Of a stretch of 42,090 nt of DNA, positions 7,676-15,550 are shown piece by piece (position 1 is the stretch's first letter; each line of letters begins with the position of its first letter). A program made the translations under genes and the position numbers. The notes beneath the pieces were generated by a model that did not search any database, was not told the origin of the DNA, and saw only the letters and a program-made list of their open reading frames with translations. The stretch is from Anaerovibrio sp. (lineage in GTDB: Bacteria > Bacillota > Negativicutes > Selenomonadales > Selenomonadaceae), in the NCBI GenBank assembly GCA_028691285.1, contig JAQUZO010000005.1, forward strand, positions 1 through 42,090, read 5' to 3'.

Positions 7676-9343
7676 TCAGCCTTCCTCCTTTTCAGCAGGC
7701 GGCTTGAAAACGCCTATGCGGCGCAAAGCCCGGATACTGCAGCTGCCGATCATCGGAATCCTGGCAATATCTTCCTCCAGCATCCCGCCGATCATCAGCA
7801 GTACGATAATATACACAATGCACCCCACAGGCACAGCGCCAAAGGTGGACAGTACATTGCTGCCGAACTGTTCCATAGTGCAGCCGTAGAAGAAATACAC
7901 AGCCGCCGCCATGGCAGCCGCTGCCAGCATAGTCTTGACCAGCTGCCCCAGCTCAATCCGGTAGCCGATATATCGGTGAATGAAATACATATTGACAATG
8001 GCTGCCACACCCATATCAGCTGCGGTAGCCCAGGCTGCACCCATGATGCCAAAGGCTGGCTGCGCGGTCAGCACCCAGTTCAGCACAACCTTGACGCCTG
8101 CCGCCACAATCATGTTGATCATGGGAATCGAAGGATGTCCCAGCCCCTGGAGCACGGCCGTGGAAACCTGATGCAGCCCCAGAAGCACAATGCTGAAGGA
8201 TGATACCAGCACCGCAGGGCCTGCCCCCGGTGCATTATAAATCAAAGAGGAAATCGGCGTTGCCAGAACCAGCACAATCACAAATGCCGGAAAGCAGACA
8301 AAATTGGAAATGCGCACGCCGGAAGCAGTTTGCGCAAATACCAGCTTGTCATCCTTCAGGGCACGAGCCTTGGAGATGGCCGGCACCAGGCTCACCGCCA
8401 GAGATGCCGTCAGGATAGTCGACAGATTGACCAGCGGCACCGCCATGCCGGTAAGGTAACCGAACAGCTCAGTTGCCTCGTTGATGGAATAGCCTGCCGC
8501 CTCCAGACGCTGCGGCACAATGGCCAGATCAAGATTCGACACTACCGGCAGCATGATGCTGGCAGCAGATACAGGAAGCGACAAGGCAAAGATCCTTTTG
8601 ATTATTGTCCAGGTAGAGGAACGCTCTGCACCTGGCAGCGGCCTGATATCCGAGCCATATTCGCTCCTGATATCCCTTTCCAGCTTCCAGTGGAAATATA
8701 CCAGCACCAAAAGCCCTGCCACCGCACCGGCAAAGGCCCCCAGACTGGCACCGGCTGCAGCAAAATCAATTCCCCAGGGCAAAAACAGGCTGGCAAAGAG
8801 AATCATGGTCACAACCCGGAAAATCTGCTCTGCTATCTGCGACACTGCCGTAGGCGTCATGCGCTGCCACCCCTGCAGATAGCCGCGGGAGCTTGCCAGC
8901 AGCGTCACGAAGAAAATCGCCGGAGCCAAAGCCACTACCGACCAATAGGCCCTGGGATCTCTGATGAAATGCCAGTCAATGAGCCACTGGGCACCAAAAT
9001 AGGTAAGTGCCGTAAAAACAAGCCCTGTCACCAGCATCAACGACATGGATATTTTAAAAATTCTTTTTGCCCCAAAAATATCCCTCAGTGCCACCCGTTC
9101 CGCGGTAATGATCGAAATTGCCACCGGCACGCCCGCTGTCGACACACTAAGGGCAAAAAAATAGATAGGAAAGGCCATCTGATAAAGGCCAATGCCTTCT
9201 CCGCCCAAAATCCTGGATACGAAAATCCAGTTCAGGGAGCCAATAACCTTGACTACCACACCTGCTACCGTAAGAATCAGTGTCCCTCTTAAGAAGGACT
9301 CCGCCTTGCCGGATTTTTTCCTGTTTGCTGCTTCTTCCTGCAT
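7676..9343 (-). CDS. MOP-superfamily flippase (SpoVB/MurJ-like polysaccharide or lipid II transporter)
   Basis: A 555-residue polytopic membrane protein with about 14 predicted helices, typical of the MVF/SpoVB/YtgP branch of the MOP exporters that flip undecaprenyl-linked sugars or lipid II. The N-terminal part SFLRGTLILTVAGVVVKVIG and the segment RILGGEGIGLYQMAFPIY are characteristic of the SpoVB/YtgP group. A lysine-rich tail is cytoplasmic. It starts the operon with the lipid kinase and has a good promoter about 120 nt upstream. Whether it moves lipid II or another polymer precursor is not decided by sequence alone. Confidence 0.87.
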   Translation of the reverse strand: MQEEAANRKKSGKAESFLRGTLILTVAGVVVKVIGSLNWIFVSRILGGEGIGLYQMAFPIYFFALSVSTAGVPVAISIITAERVALRDIFGAKRIFKISMSLMLVTGLVFTALTYFGAQWLIDWHFIRDPRAYWSVVALAPAIFFVTLLASSRGYLQGWQRMTPTAVSQIAEQIFRVVTMILFASLFLPWGIDFAAAGASLGAFAGAVAGLLVLVYFHWKLERDIRSEYGSDIRPLPGAERSSTWTIIKRIFALSLPVSAASIMLPVVSNLDLAIVPQRLEAAGYSINEATELFGYLTGMAVPLVNLSTILTASLAVSLVPAISKARALKDDKLVFAQTASGVRISNFVCFPAFVIVLVLATPISSLIYNAPGAGPAVLVSSFSIVLLGLHQVSTAVLQGLGHPSIPMINMIVAAGVKVVLNWVLTAQPAFGIMGAAWATAADMGVAAIVNMYFIHRYIGYRIELGQLVKTMLAAAAMAAAVYFFYGCTMEQFGSNVLSTFGAVPVGCIVYIIVLLMIGGMLEEDIARIPMIGSCSIRALRRIGVFKPPAEKEEG

Positions 9344-9383
9344 ACTGAAAGCTTCACCGCCTTTTCAGCTGAATCTGCCTTAT

Positions 9384-9412
9384 TTGCAAATCCATCCTAA
9401 TCTAGCTATAAT
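9384..9412 (+). promoter_or_regulatory. Promoter for the HIT-like gene
   Basis: TTGCAA (9384-9389), 17 nt, TATAAT (9407-9412). A second, weaker candidate is TAGACA at 9427 with TATAAC at 9451 (18-nt spacer). Either would feed the gene at 9526, leaving a leader of about 65-105 nt. Confidence 0.65.
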
Positions 9413-9462
9413 TAAGAGAAAGCTATTAGACAAGCTCTTCTGCATTACACTATAACAGCAAA

Positions 9463-9491
9463 ATTATATCATTTAAAACAAAACTCTGCAA
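9463..9491 (-). promoter_or_regulatory. Promoter for the flippase-lipid kinase operon
   Basis: On the minus strand TTGCAG (9486-9491), 17 nt, and TGA-TATAAT (box at 9463-9468), a near-consensus extended -10 promoter. It overlaps the leader of the divergent HIT-like gene. Confidence 0.7.
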
Positions 9492-9525
9492 GCATAGCAG
9501 CATTCTGAGAGGAGTCCCGTAGATT

Positions 9526-10362
9526 ATGCGTGTAAACTTGATTGACTTTAACATTGCTGTCGGCAAACACAAGCCCCGCACCTTTCAGGGCATGCCCAAC
9601 CAAAGCTCCTGCCCCTTCTGTGATGTCAAAAATCTCACAGGCATTCTGGCAACGGAAGGAAATATCATCCTGCTCAAAAATAAATACAATGTCATGGAGC
9701 CTTCCGATCAGCTTGTACTGATTGAAACGGACCAGTGCCGCAGCGATATTCCCGAATATTCCAGGGAACACATGCGCAGACTGGTACGCTTCGGTCTCAG
9801 CCACTGGCTGACCATGGTAAATTCAGGTGATTATCAGAGCGTTGTTTTCTTCAAAAATTTCGGTCCGTTGTCTGGAGGCACCCTGCGCCACCCTCACATG
9901 CAGATCATCGGCTTTCCCAAGATAAATCCTGCACTGATGTATGAGCCGGAAGAATTCCAGGGCGTGCCTGTCATCACCCAAAACGGTGTCGAGGTCAATA
10001 TCTCTACTCAGCCGAGAGTAGGCTTTACAGAAATCAATCTCAATCTCACCGCGGCGGCTTATTCCAGCAAGGTTGCCTTTGCAGAGGAAAAGGTACAGTC
10101 CCCTGCTCCCCTTCCTCTGCCCGGGGCAATGGACACCTTGGCGGATTACATCCAGGGAGCAGTAGCTTTTTTAAAGGAAATCCATCAGCGGGAAAATTTC
10201 AGCTACAACCTGTTCTTTTACATCTATCAGGGACGCGTCCATGTACGGCTGATGCCCCGCTATCCTACTTCTCCTCTCTTTATCGGCTACAGCATCCACC
10301 TCAACCCCACCAATCGGGAACAGACAGCTAAACAGCTCAGGGAAAAGCTGGCACTGATCTAA
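9526..10362 (+). CDS. HIT-like / DUF4931-type protein (GalT-related fold)
   Basis: A 278-residue cytoplasmic protein related to galactose-1-phosphate uridylyltransferases and HIT hydrolases. A probable zinc pair CPFC occurs at residues 29-32, and a HIT-type nucleotide-binding motif (GGTLRHPHMQIIGF) near 118-130 holds the expected His-x-His. The C-terminal half contains a second conserved segment (RVHVRLMPRYPTSP). This pattern matches proteins usually annotated DUF4931; the substrate is unknown. AGAGGAG lies 11 nt before the ATG. It is transcribed alone on the plus strand and ends at a bidirectional terminator. A true GalT would be expected to sit with galactose genes, and none are here. Confidence 0.8.
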   Translation: MRVNLIDFNIAVGKHKPRTFQGMPNQSSCPFCDVKNLTGILATEGNIILLKNKYNVMEPSDQLVLIETDQCRSDIPEYSREHMRRLVRFGLSHWLTMVNSGDYQSVVFFKNFGPLSGGTLRHPHMQIIGFPKINPALMYEPEEFQGVPVITQNGVEVNISTQPRVGFTEINLNLTAAAYSSKVAFAEEKVQSPAPLPLPGAMDTLADYIQGAVAFLKEIHQRENFSYNLFFYIYQGRVHVRLMPRYPTSPLFIGYSIHLNPTNREQTAKQLREKLALI

Positions 10363-10389
10363 AAACAGTCTGAAAAAATATCTCCAACT

Positions 10390-10437
10390 AAAAAATTCTG
10401 AGAAATGCCGCCCGGCCTTTCTCAGAATTTTTATTTT
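10390..10437. terminator. Bidirectional terminator
   Basis: A 15-bp near-perfect A/T-flanked stem (AAAAATTCTGAGAAA / TTTCTCAGAATTTTT) lies between two convergent genes, and the T tracts on both strands let it serve both. Confidence 0.85.
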
Positions 10438-10458
10438 CCTATATTCAATGACCGAAAG

Positions 10459-11814
10459 CTAAATCAGCCCCCTGGCAAAAATAAAGAACAGCAGCAATGG
10501 CAGCACCAGCTGCAAATACGGCTTCAGCTTTCGGGAAAGCTTCATACCGCTGCCGGTATTGACCTCCGCGAGGTAATTGTCAAAGCCCCAGCCCCAGCGA
10601 GTGACGCAGAACAGCAGATAAACCAGCGAACCGCCCGGCAGCAGGATATTGCTGACAATGAAGTCCTCGCTGTCCAGAATTCCCCTGCCGCCAATCAGAG
10701 TGACATCGCTCCATTCATTGAAGCCCAGCACGCACGGCAGGCTCCCCAGCAAAATCAGTGCGCCATTGAAAAAAACAGCCTTTTTGCGGCTCCAGCCAAA
10801 GGTATCGATAAAGAGGGCAATGATATTCTCAAAAACTGCCAACACCGTAGAAAGGCTGGCAAAGGTCATGAACAGGAAAAACAGCGTTCCCCACAGCTGT
10901 CCGCCGGACATATTGACAAATACATTCGGCAGGGTGACAAAAATCAGGGAAGGCCCCGCATCCGGCTGCAGCCCAAAGGAAAAACACGCCGGAAAGATAA
11001 TGATGCCCGCCATCACTGCCACAAAGGTATCCAGAATACATATCCGCACAGCCTCTCCTGTCAATGCCTGACTCTTGTCCATATAGCTGCCGAAGATCTC
11101 CATGGCGGCAATACCCAGGGAAAGCGTAAAAAACGCCTGATTCATTGCAGCAGTAATGACATTTCCCAGGCCAATGGCACTGACCGCCTCAAAATCCGGC
11201 AGCAGAAAAAACCGCATTCCCTCGGCAGCCCGCTCCAGGGTCAGAGAATGTACTGCCAAAATGACAATCAAGCCCAGCAGGGCTGCCATCATGAACTTGG
11301 TAACCCGCTCAAGCCCCTTCTGCAGGCCAAAGCTGCACACAAAAAAGCCCAATACAACGGTCAGCACTGTCCAAAATCCCATATATACGGGATCTGAAAG
11401 CAGGCTGCCAAAAACATCCCCCACCTGGCTAACAGACATTCCGGGAATAAACTCTCCCGTTAAAAATTTGACGAAGTATGACAGCATCCAGCCTGAAACC
11501 GTAGTATAATACAGCATCAGGATAATGCAGCCTGCCAGGGCAGCCCATCCATGCAGCTGCCAAATACTGTTCCCCGGCTTCAGCATACGGTACGCACTGA
11601 CCGCACTTTTGCGGGTGCTTCGTCCCACTGCCAATTCCATGGTCAGCACCGGCAGCCCCATAATCAGCAGAAACAACAAATACAGCAATACAAAAAGACC
11701 GCCGCCGTTCTCACCTGCAACAAAGGGAAAACGCCAGACATTACCAATACCAATAGCACAGCCCGCACTGACAAGAATAAAGCCTATACGGGAATTAAAG
11801 GACTCACGCGGCAT
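10459..11814 (-). CDS. Neurotransmitter:sodium symporter family transporter (LeuT/MhsT-like)
   Basis: A 451-residue integral membrane protein with about 11-12 predicted helices. The first helix carries the NSS hallmark AGCAIGIGNVWRFPF (unwound TM1 with Na+ and substrate contacts), followed by NGGG and GLPVLTMELAVGR. These match bacterial Na+-coupled amino-acid symporters; the substrate (often Trp, Tyr, Leu or Ala) cannot be told. AGGAGG lies just before the ATG. It follows the 65-codon ORF in the same direction with an 82-nt spacer and ends at the bidirectional terminator. Confidence 0.93.
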   Translation of the reverse strand: MPRESFNSRIGFILVSAGCAIGIGNVWRFPFVAGENGGGLFVLLYLLFLLIMGLPVLTMELAVGRSTRKSAVSAYRMLKPGNSIWQLHGWAALAGCIILMLYYTTVSGWMLSYFVKFLTGEFIPGMSVSQVGDVFGSLLSDPVYMGFWTVLTVVLGFFVCSFGLQKGLERVTKFMMAALLGLIVILAVHSLTLERAAEGMRFFLLPDFEAVSAIGLGNVITAAMNQAFFTLSLGIAAMEIFGSYMDKSQALTGEAVRICILDTFVAVMAGIIIFPACFSFGLQPDAGPSLIFVTLPNVFVNMSGGQLWGTLFFLFMTFASLSTVLAVFENIIALFIDTFGWSRKKAVFFNGALILLGSLPCVLGFNEWSDVTLIGGRGILDSEDFIVSNILLPGGSLVYLLFCVTRWGWGFDNYLAEVNTGSGMKLSRKLKPYLQLVLPLLLFFIFARGLI

Positions 11815-11896
11815 AAAATCCTCCTGATTCTCTCAATAAAAATATTCACAGTTCACCATTCTAATATAAATAATGGCAAGATGCAAATAAATCATT

Positions 11897-12094
11897 TCAT
11901 ACACCTGGAGCCTCCAAAACATCCAGACAATCCTGAAAATCCACATATTCCCCTTTTACTGCCAAAATATTTCCCTCTGCTAGAAAATTTTCCAGCCAGG
12001 CATAAAATTCCTCTGTACCTTCAAATTTCCAGGATTTGCTCTCCAGCCACTCCCTGAGCCGGTGCTTGCTGGTAAAATCCTTTTCAAAACGCAT
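11897..12094 (-). CDS. Small hypothetical protein (65 residues)
   Basis: I do not recognise this family. It is rich in aromatic and acidic residues (three Trp, several Phe), predicted mixed helix/strand, with no signal peptide or membrane segment and one Cys. It is supported by a strong Shine-Dalgarno (GGAGGGGG) close to the ATG and by a consensus-like promoter about 80 nt upstream. The leader between them can fold into GC-rich stems, one of which (CTGCG/CGCAG) ends at the ribosome site. It may be cotranscribed with the symporter downstream. Confidence 0.75.
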   Translation of the reverse strand: MRFEKDFTSKHRLREWLESKSWKFEGTEEFYAWLENFLAEGNILAVKGEYVDFQDCLDVLEAPGV

Positions 12095-12174
12095 AAAATC
12101 CCCCTCCCTGCGGCTCCGCAGACAACACGGCAGGCATTGTGCCCCAGGCTGTCCGTACCAATTTTGATAAAACC

Positions 12175-12203
12175 ATTATAAGCCTTTAGAGAATATTTTT
12201 GAA
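12175..12203 (-). promoter_or_regulatory. Promoter for the 65-codon ORF
   Basis: On the minus strand TTCAAA (12198-12203), 17-nt spacer, TATAAT (12175-12180). The spacing is ideal and the -10 is perfect. Confidence 0.65.
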
Positions 12204-12244
12204 GGGGAATTCTCACTGCCGGACATCACCGCGTATTTTTTTGC

Positions 12245-12276
12245 ACACAAAAAAGCCCGGCCGAAGCCAGGCTTTT
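12245..12276 (-). terminator. glnA terminator
   Basis: On the minus strand AAGCCTGGC-TTCG-GCCGGGCTT, a stable tetraloop hairpin followed by a run of T. It begins about 20 nt after the glnA stop. Confidence 0.85.
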
Positions 12277-12298
12277 CATAAAAATCAGATTATCCCAA

Positions 12299-14185
12299 TC
12301 AAATCATGTTCTTCTGATAAGCATCATAGAGGTTTTTCAGCTCCTCCATCTTATCATACATCTCAACCTGCAGACCGGAAGCTGTTTCATAATCCTCCTC
12401 CAGCAGAGCTGTCTTCAGGAGAGTGAACAGAGACTTCTCATCAATGCTGTCCTTGGCCAAATAGCAGCGCAGGCCATTGATTTTGTTCCAGTTGTAGGAA
12501 TCCTGGTCAGTGATATAATCAGAAACGATTTCCTTGCAGGCACGCACAATATCACGGTTCTCAGGAATGATGCGGCTGATGAGCTCAGTCTTCCAGCGCA
12601 GCAGAGCACCGGACTTGAAGGCATCAAGAATCGCATCAGTGAAGGCACCGGCAGCACATACGGCAGCACGCTTCTCCGGATAGCTGTCCAGGCTGGACAG
12701 ATTCTCCCAAACTGTAGCAGGCGGAGCACCGAAGAGACGATTGCGCTCCTCGTCCGTATAATCCTCAAACACATCCTTCTCAGAGCGATAAGCACGGTCC
12801 TTCTCCAGATAGCCGGTCTCTACACCAGGCTCCTTGGAAAGCTCTGCCAAAAGCTCTGCGGTAGTCCTGCCGGCAGCATACTTGACACCGTCGAGGACAG
12901 CAGAGTAAATAGCAGCCAGCACCAGGTAAGTGTTGGTATAAGGGTTGCAGGCACGCAGCTCGAAACGGGTAGCAGCAGGATTGTGGATATCGCGCACCAG
13001 ACCGGCCAAAATAGTACGGTTACGGGACGGAATCTCAGGTGTATGGCCCAGGGAGGTAACGATACATACCGGAGCCTCAAAGCCAGGCTTCAGGCGGTTC
13101 AGGGAATCGTTGGTGGCAGATACGAAAGGATTGATAACCTCATAGTTCTTCAAAAGACCCATGATGGCACCATAGCCGACAGAGCTCATGAAATCAGCAG
13201 TCATGTTCTTTGGTGCAAACAGGTTGACGAACCTGCCGTCCTTCAATATTGCACCCATACCGATATGGGTATGCTCACCATTGCCTGCCAGGCCAATCAT
13301 CGGCTTAGCCTTGAAGGAAACCTCCAATCCGTTCATGCGGAATACCTCACGGATCAGAGTGCGTACCAGCAGCTCGTTGTCGGCAGCCTGCAGGGCATCT
13401 GCAAACTTCCAGTCAACCTCAATCTGCTCGCAGACACTGACCATGCGTCCAGCCTCGTCCAAATGAGCCTTGATGCCGCCTACCTCTTTATGTCCCATCT
13501 CGACATTCAGACCGTATTTGTCCAAAACCAGGACTGCCTGCTCCAGAGCGTTGCGGACAACACCGTGGGTACGCTGCCAATACTGCTCCTGCATAACCTG
13601 AGAAGCGGACATTTCCTCAATGTTGGCATCCTCCAGCGGCGTCTTTACCCAGAACTCCAGCTCAGTGGCAGAGGTAAAGCAGATATCCTCTACTTCGGCG
13701 CCCTTGATATGCTCCAGCCCGGAAAGCGTACCAGTGGTATGGAAAATATCCAGAATCTCTTTCTTGACATATTCCAGGGTATCCTTCAAAACAGCTCGGG
13801 AATCCACGCGCTTGCCTTCATGGATAAGAAAAGCAGGTACACGGAGAGTACCGATAGGCTTCTCGGTCTCCTCGTCGTAATTTTCAAAATTGTAGTCTAC
13901 ATACCAATTCACAGATGGGTCAATCGGCATATCAACCTTGGCATTGTTCAGAGTTGCAATACCGGAGAGCACTACAGAAGAACCGTCAGTCTGTACTGCG
14001 GAGCCTGCATAAAAGTCATCCATATCCTTCAAGAAGATACGGATTGGAATCTTCTCATCGGTATCGTTGCCGGCATGGTCAATGCCTACCAGAGAAACAA
14101 ATTTAATCTCCGGATGAGCCTCCAACATCTCGGCAATTGCCTTTTTTTCAGAGTTCGCAGGAATGACATACAGTAAATCTTCCAT
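12299..14185 (-). CDS. glnA: Glutamine synthetase, long form
   Basis: Glutamine synthetase makes glutamine from glutamate, ammonia and ATP in the cytoplasm. All catalytic blocks are present: TELEFW near residue 175 (metal), GHKEVGG near 232, GNGEHTHIGMG near 301, NDSLNRLKPGFEAP (flap region) near 365, and RFELRACNPYTNTYL near 425. At 628 residues it is much longer than ordinary GSI (about 440-470). About 180 residues follow the catalytic core as a mostly helical extension, with a TGYLEKDRAYRSEKDVFEDY stretch and an acidic C-terminus. I see no NLYDLP-type adenylylation site in the expected place. AAAGGTGGT precedes the ATG. Long GS proteins of this kind occur in anaerobic Firmicutes. A hairpin with a T tract lies in its leader. 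Confidence 0.93.
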   Translation of the reverse strand: MEDLLYVIPANSEKKAIAEMLEAHPEIKFVSLVGIDHAGNDTDEKIPIRIFLKDMDDFYAGSAVQTDGSSVVLSGIATLNNAKVDMPIDPSVNWYVDYNFENYDEETEKPIGTLRVPAFLIHEGKRVDSRAVLKDTLEYVKKEILDIFHTTGTLSGLEHIKGAEVEDICFTSATELEFWVKTPLEDANIEEMSASQVMQEQYWQRTHGVVRNALEQAVLVLDKYGLNVEMGHKEVGGIKAHLDEAGRMVSVCEQIEVDWKFADALQAADNELLVRTLIREVFRMNGLEVSFKAKPMIGLAGNGEHTHIGMGAILKDGRFVNLFAPKNMTADFMSSVGYGAIMGLLKNYEVINPFVSATNDSLNRLKPGFEAPVCIVTSLGHTPEIPSRNRTILAGLVRDIHNPAATRFELRACNPYTNTYLVLAAIYSAVLDGVKYAAGRTTAELLAELSKEPGVETGYLEKDRAYRSEKDVFEDYTDEERNRLFGAPPATVWENLSSLDSYPEKRAAVCAAGAFTDAILDAFKSGALLRWKTELISRIIPENRDIVRACKEIVSDYITDQDSYNWNKINGLRCYLAKDSIDEKSLFTLLKTALLEEDYETASGLQVEMYDKMEELKNLYDAYQKNMI

Positions 14186-14229
14186 TTTAAAACCACCTTT
14201 TCTTAATTATATTCAGCTAATTTTGACAA

Positions 14230-14275
14230 AAAAACAGCCACATAGGACAGAACCATACTGTGCACTATGCGGCTT
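14230..14275 (-). terminator. Hairpin terminator / possible attenuator upstream of glnA
   Basis: On the minus strand GCCGCATAG pairs with CTATGTGGC (one internal mismatch), with an inner ACAG/CTGT stem, followed by TGTTTTTTT. It lies 45 nt before glnA. It may end the hlyD transcript, but a promoter-like sequence lies between hlyD and this hairpin, so it could attenuate glnA. Confidence 0.7.
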
Positions 14276-14308
14276 CATTGCCTTAGAAATATTCAACTTG
14301 CTTACGCG

Positions 14309-14340
14309 ATTATATTATCATATAAGCCAACTTTTAGCAA
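14309..14340 (-). promoter_or_regulatory. Putative glnA promoter inside an inverted repeat
   Basis: On the minus strand TTGCTA (14335-14340) stands 15 nt from GATAAT (14314-14319) and 20 nt from TATAAT (14309-14314). Neither spacing is ideal. The element is framed by a perfect 7-bp inverted repeat, ACTTGCT at 14296-14302 and AGCAAGT at 14336-14342. Confidence 0.45.
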
Positions 14341-14369
14341 GTATTTTTTTATATTTTTCTGCAGAAAAC

Positions 14370-15398
14370 TCAGCCTTTCTGCAGAAATCTTACTTCTGCC
14401 GGCTCGCCGAATTTCACCTTGTCCTGCACCCCGGGGGAAATGGAAATCTTAATGACCAGCTTGCTGCTTTGCGGCAGCTCTCCGCCCTCCGTATTTGCCT
14501 GCCCGCCGTCTGCTTCCTGCGACGGCTCGACAATTTCCATCACCAGTCCTTCATATTTCACTCTGTCAATATAATAATCAGCAACCTGTCCCAATCGGAT
14601 ATTTTCCCGTTGTTCTTCCTCCAGACAGGCTTCTATCCACATATTGTCGGAATTTCCCACGCTGGCAACAGTCTGCCCTGCCTGTATCTCGCTTCCCTCT
14701 GCTATATCACCCACATAGACGGTTCCATCCACAGGGGCCGTAATCTCCGCAGCTGCGGCACTTCCCCTGGCGTTCTCCAGAGCAGCCTGAGCCTGCCTGA
14801 CCTGCAGCTCGGCCTTCTTGAGAACCTCGGGACTGGCTGGCTGCACCACAGTATCATAGGAAACCGCAGACTGAACAGGCGCGCTGGCTGCCGCCAGAGC
14901 CTGATAATCAGCTGCCGCTTCATCCCGTTTTACAGCACTTATCGCTCCCATTTCAAAAAGCTGATTCATGCGCTCCATACGGCTTCTGGCTCTTTCCACC
15001 TCGGCACTGGAAACACCCCCTGCACTGGTGGTGGCTGCCCGGGGAGTCCTGACGGTAACGCCCTTTTTGAGCTGCTCCAGATTGCGCTGAGACAGCTCTA
15101 CTGTCTGCTGCAGCTGTTTGAGCTGCTCCTCTGTCACATTTACCCTGATACGGGCAAGCACATCACCGGCCTTCACCTGATCTCCATCCTTGACGGCAAT
15201 CTCTGTCACAGTCCCAGCTGCCCGTGCCCTTACCGATACCATATTGCTGGAAACCCTGGCATCCCTGACTACAATATCACCGGTTCCGTACATGGCATAC
15301 CACACCACGCTGGCTGCTGCCACCGTAAGCACCAGCACCGACGGCAGCCCAAATTTGATCAGCCTTTTTACCTTGTCGCTAATATCTATCTCACGCAA
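14370..15398 (-). CDS. HlyD/EmrA-type membrane fusion (adaptor) protein
   Basis: A 342-residue single-pass adaptor of the HlyD family. These proteins span the periplasm and link an inner-membrane exporter to an outer-membrane channel. It has a short cytoplasmic N-terminus, one membrane helix (about residues 16-36), a first lipoyl half (AAGTVTEIAVKDGDQVKAGD), a coiled-coil hairpin (about 90-210), the second lipoyl half (ITAPVDGTVYVGDIAEGSEIQAGQ) and a beta-barrel domain. The likely start is TTG 15398, with GAGGGA 7 nt upstream. No ABC or MFS exporter gene lies next to it, so its partner is encoded elsewhere. Its presence supports a two-membrane envelope. Confidence 0.9.
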   Translation of the reverse strand: MREIDISDKVKRLIKFGLPSVLVLTVAAASVVWYAMYGTGDIVVRDARVSSNMVSVRARAAGTVTEIAVKDGDQVKAGDVLARIRVNVTEEQLKQLQQTVELSQRNLEQLKKGVTVRTPRAATTSAGGVSSAEVERARSRMERMNQLFEMGAISAVKRDEAAADYQALAAASAPVQSAVSYDTVVQPASPEVLKKAELQVRQAQAALENARGSAAAAEITAPVDGTVYVGDIAEGSEIQAGQTVASVGNSDNMWIEACLEEEQRENIRLGQVADYYIDRVKYEGLVMEIVEPSQEADGGQANTEGGELPQSSKLVIKISISPGVQDKVKFGEPAEVRFLQKG

Positions 15399-15435
15399 AA
15401 TTTTCCCTCACAATCATCATGTATTACAAATGACA

Positions 15436-15464
15436 ATTATATCCCTATAATATGAAAATTTCAA
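15436..15464 (-). promoter_or_regulatory. hlyD promoter
   Basis: On the minus strand TTGAAA (15459-15464), 17 nt, TATAAT (15436-15441). It begins directly after the terminator of the secreted-protein gene, so hlyD has its own transcript. Confidence 0.75.
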
Positions 15465-15498
15465 GAAAAAAGAAAACGGCCAGCTCAAATGCCGGCCA
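15459..15498 (-). terminator. Terminator of the secreted repeat-protein gene
   Basis: On the minus strand GGCCGG-catttgagc-TGGCC is followed by GTTTTCTTTTTTC. It lies about 50 nt after the stop at 15551. Confidence 0.75.
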
Positions 15499-15550
15499 TT
15501 TCCCCTGCCTGTCTGCGCAGCCCGGGCTGTACAGATACCAATATATTCAT

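Noticed and set aside
12121-12165. Guanidine- or other riboswitch in the leader of the 65-codon ORF
   Set aside because: GC-rich stems are possible, but none of the conserved loop sequences of known riboswitch classes could be seen.
12983-14176. A 397-codon open frame opposite glnA
   Set aside because: It mirrors glutamine synthetase exactly and has no recognisable domains or start signals.
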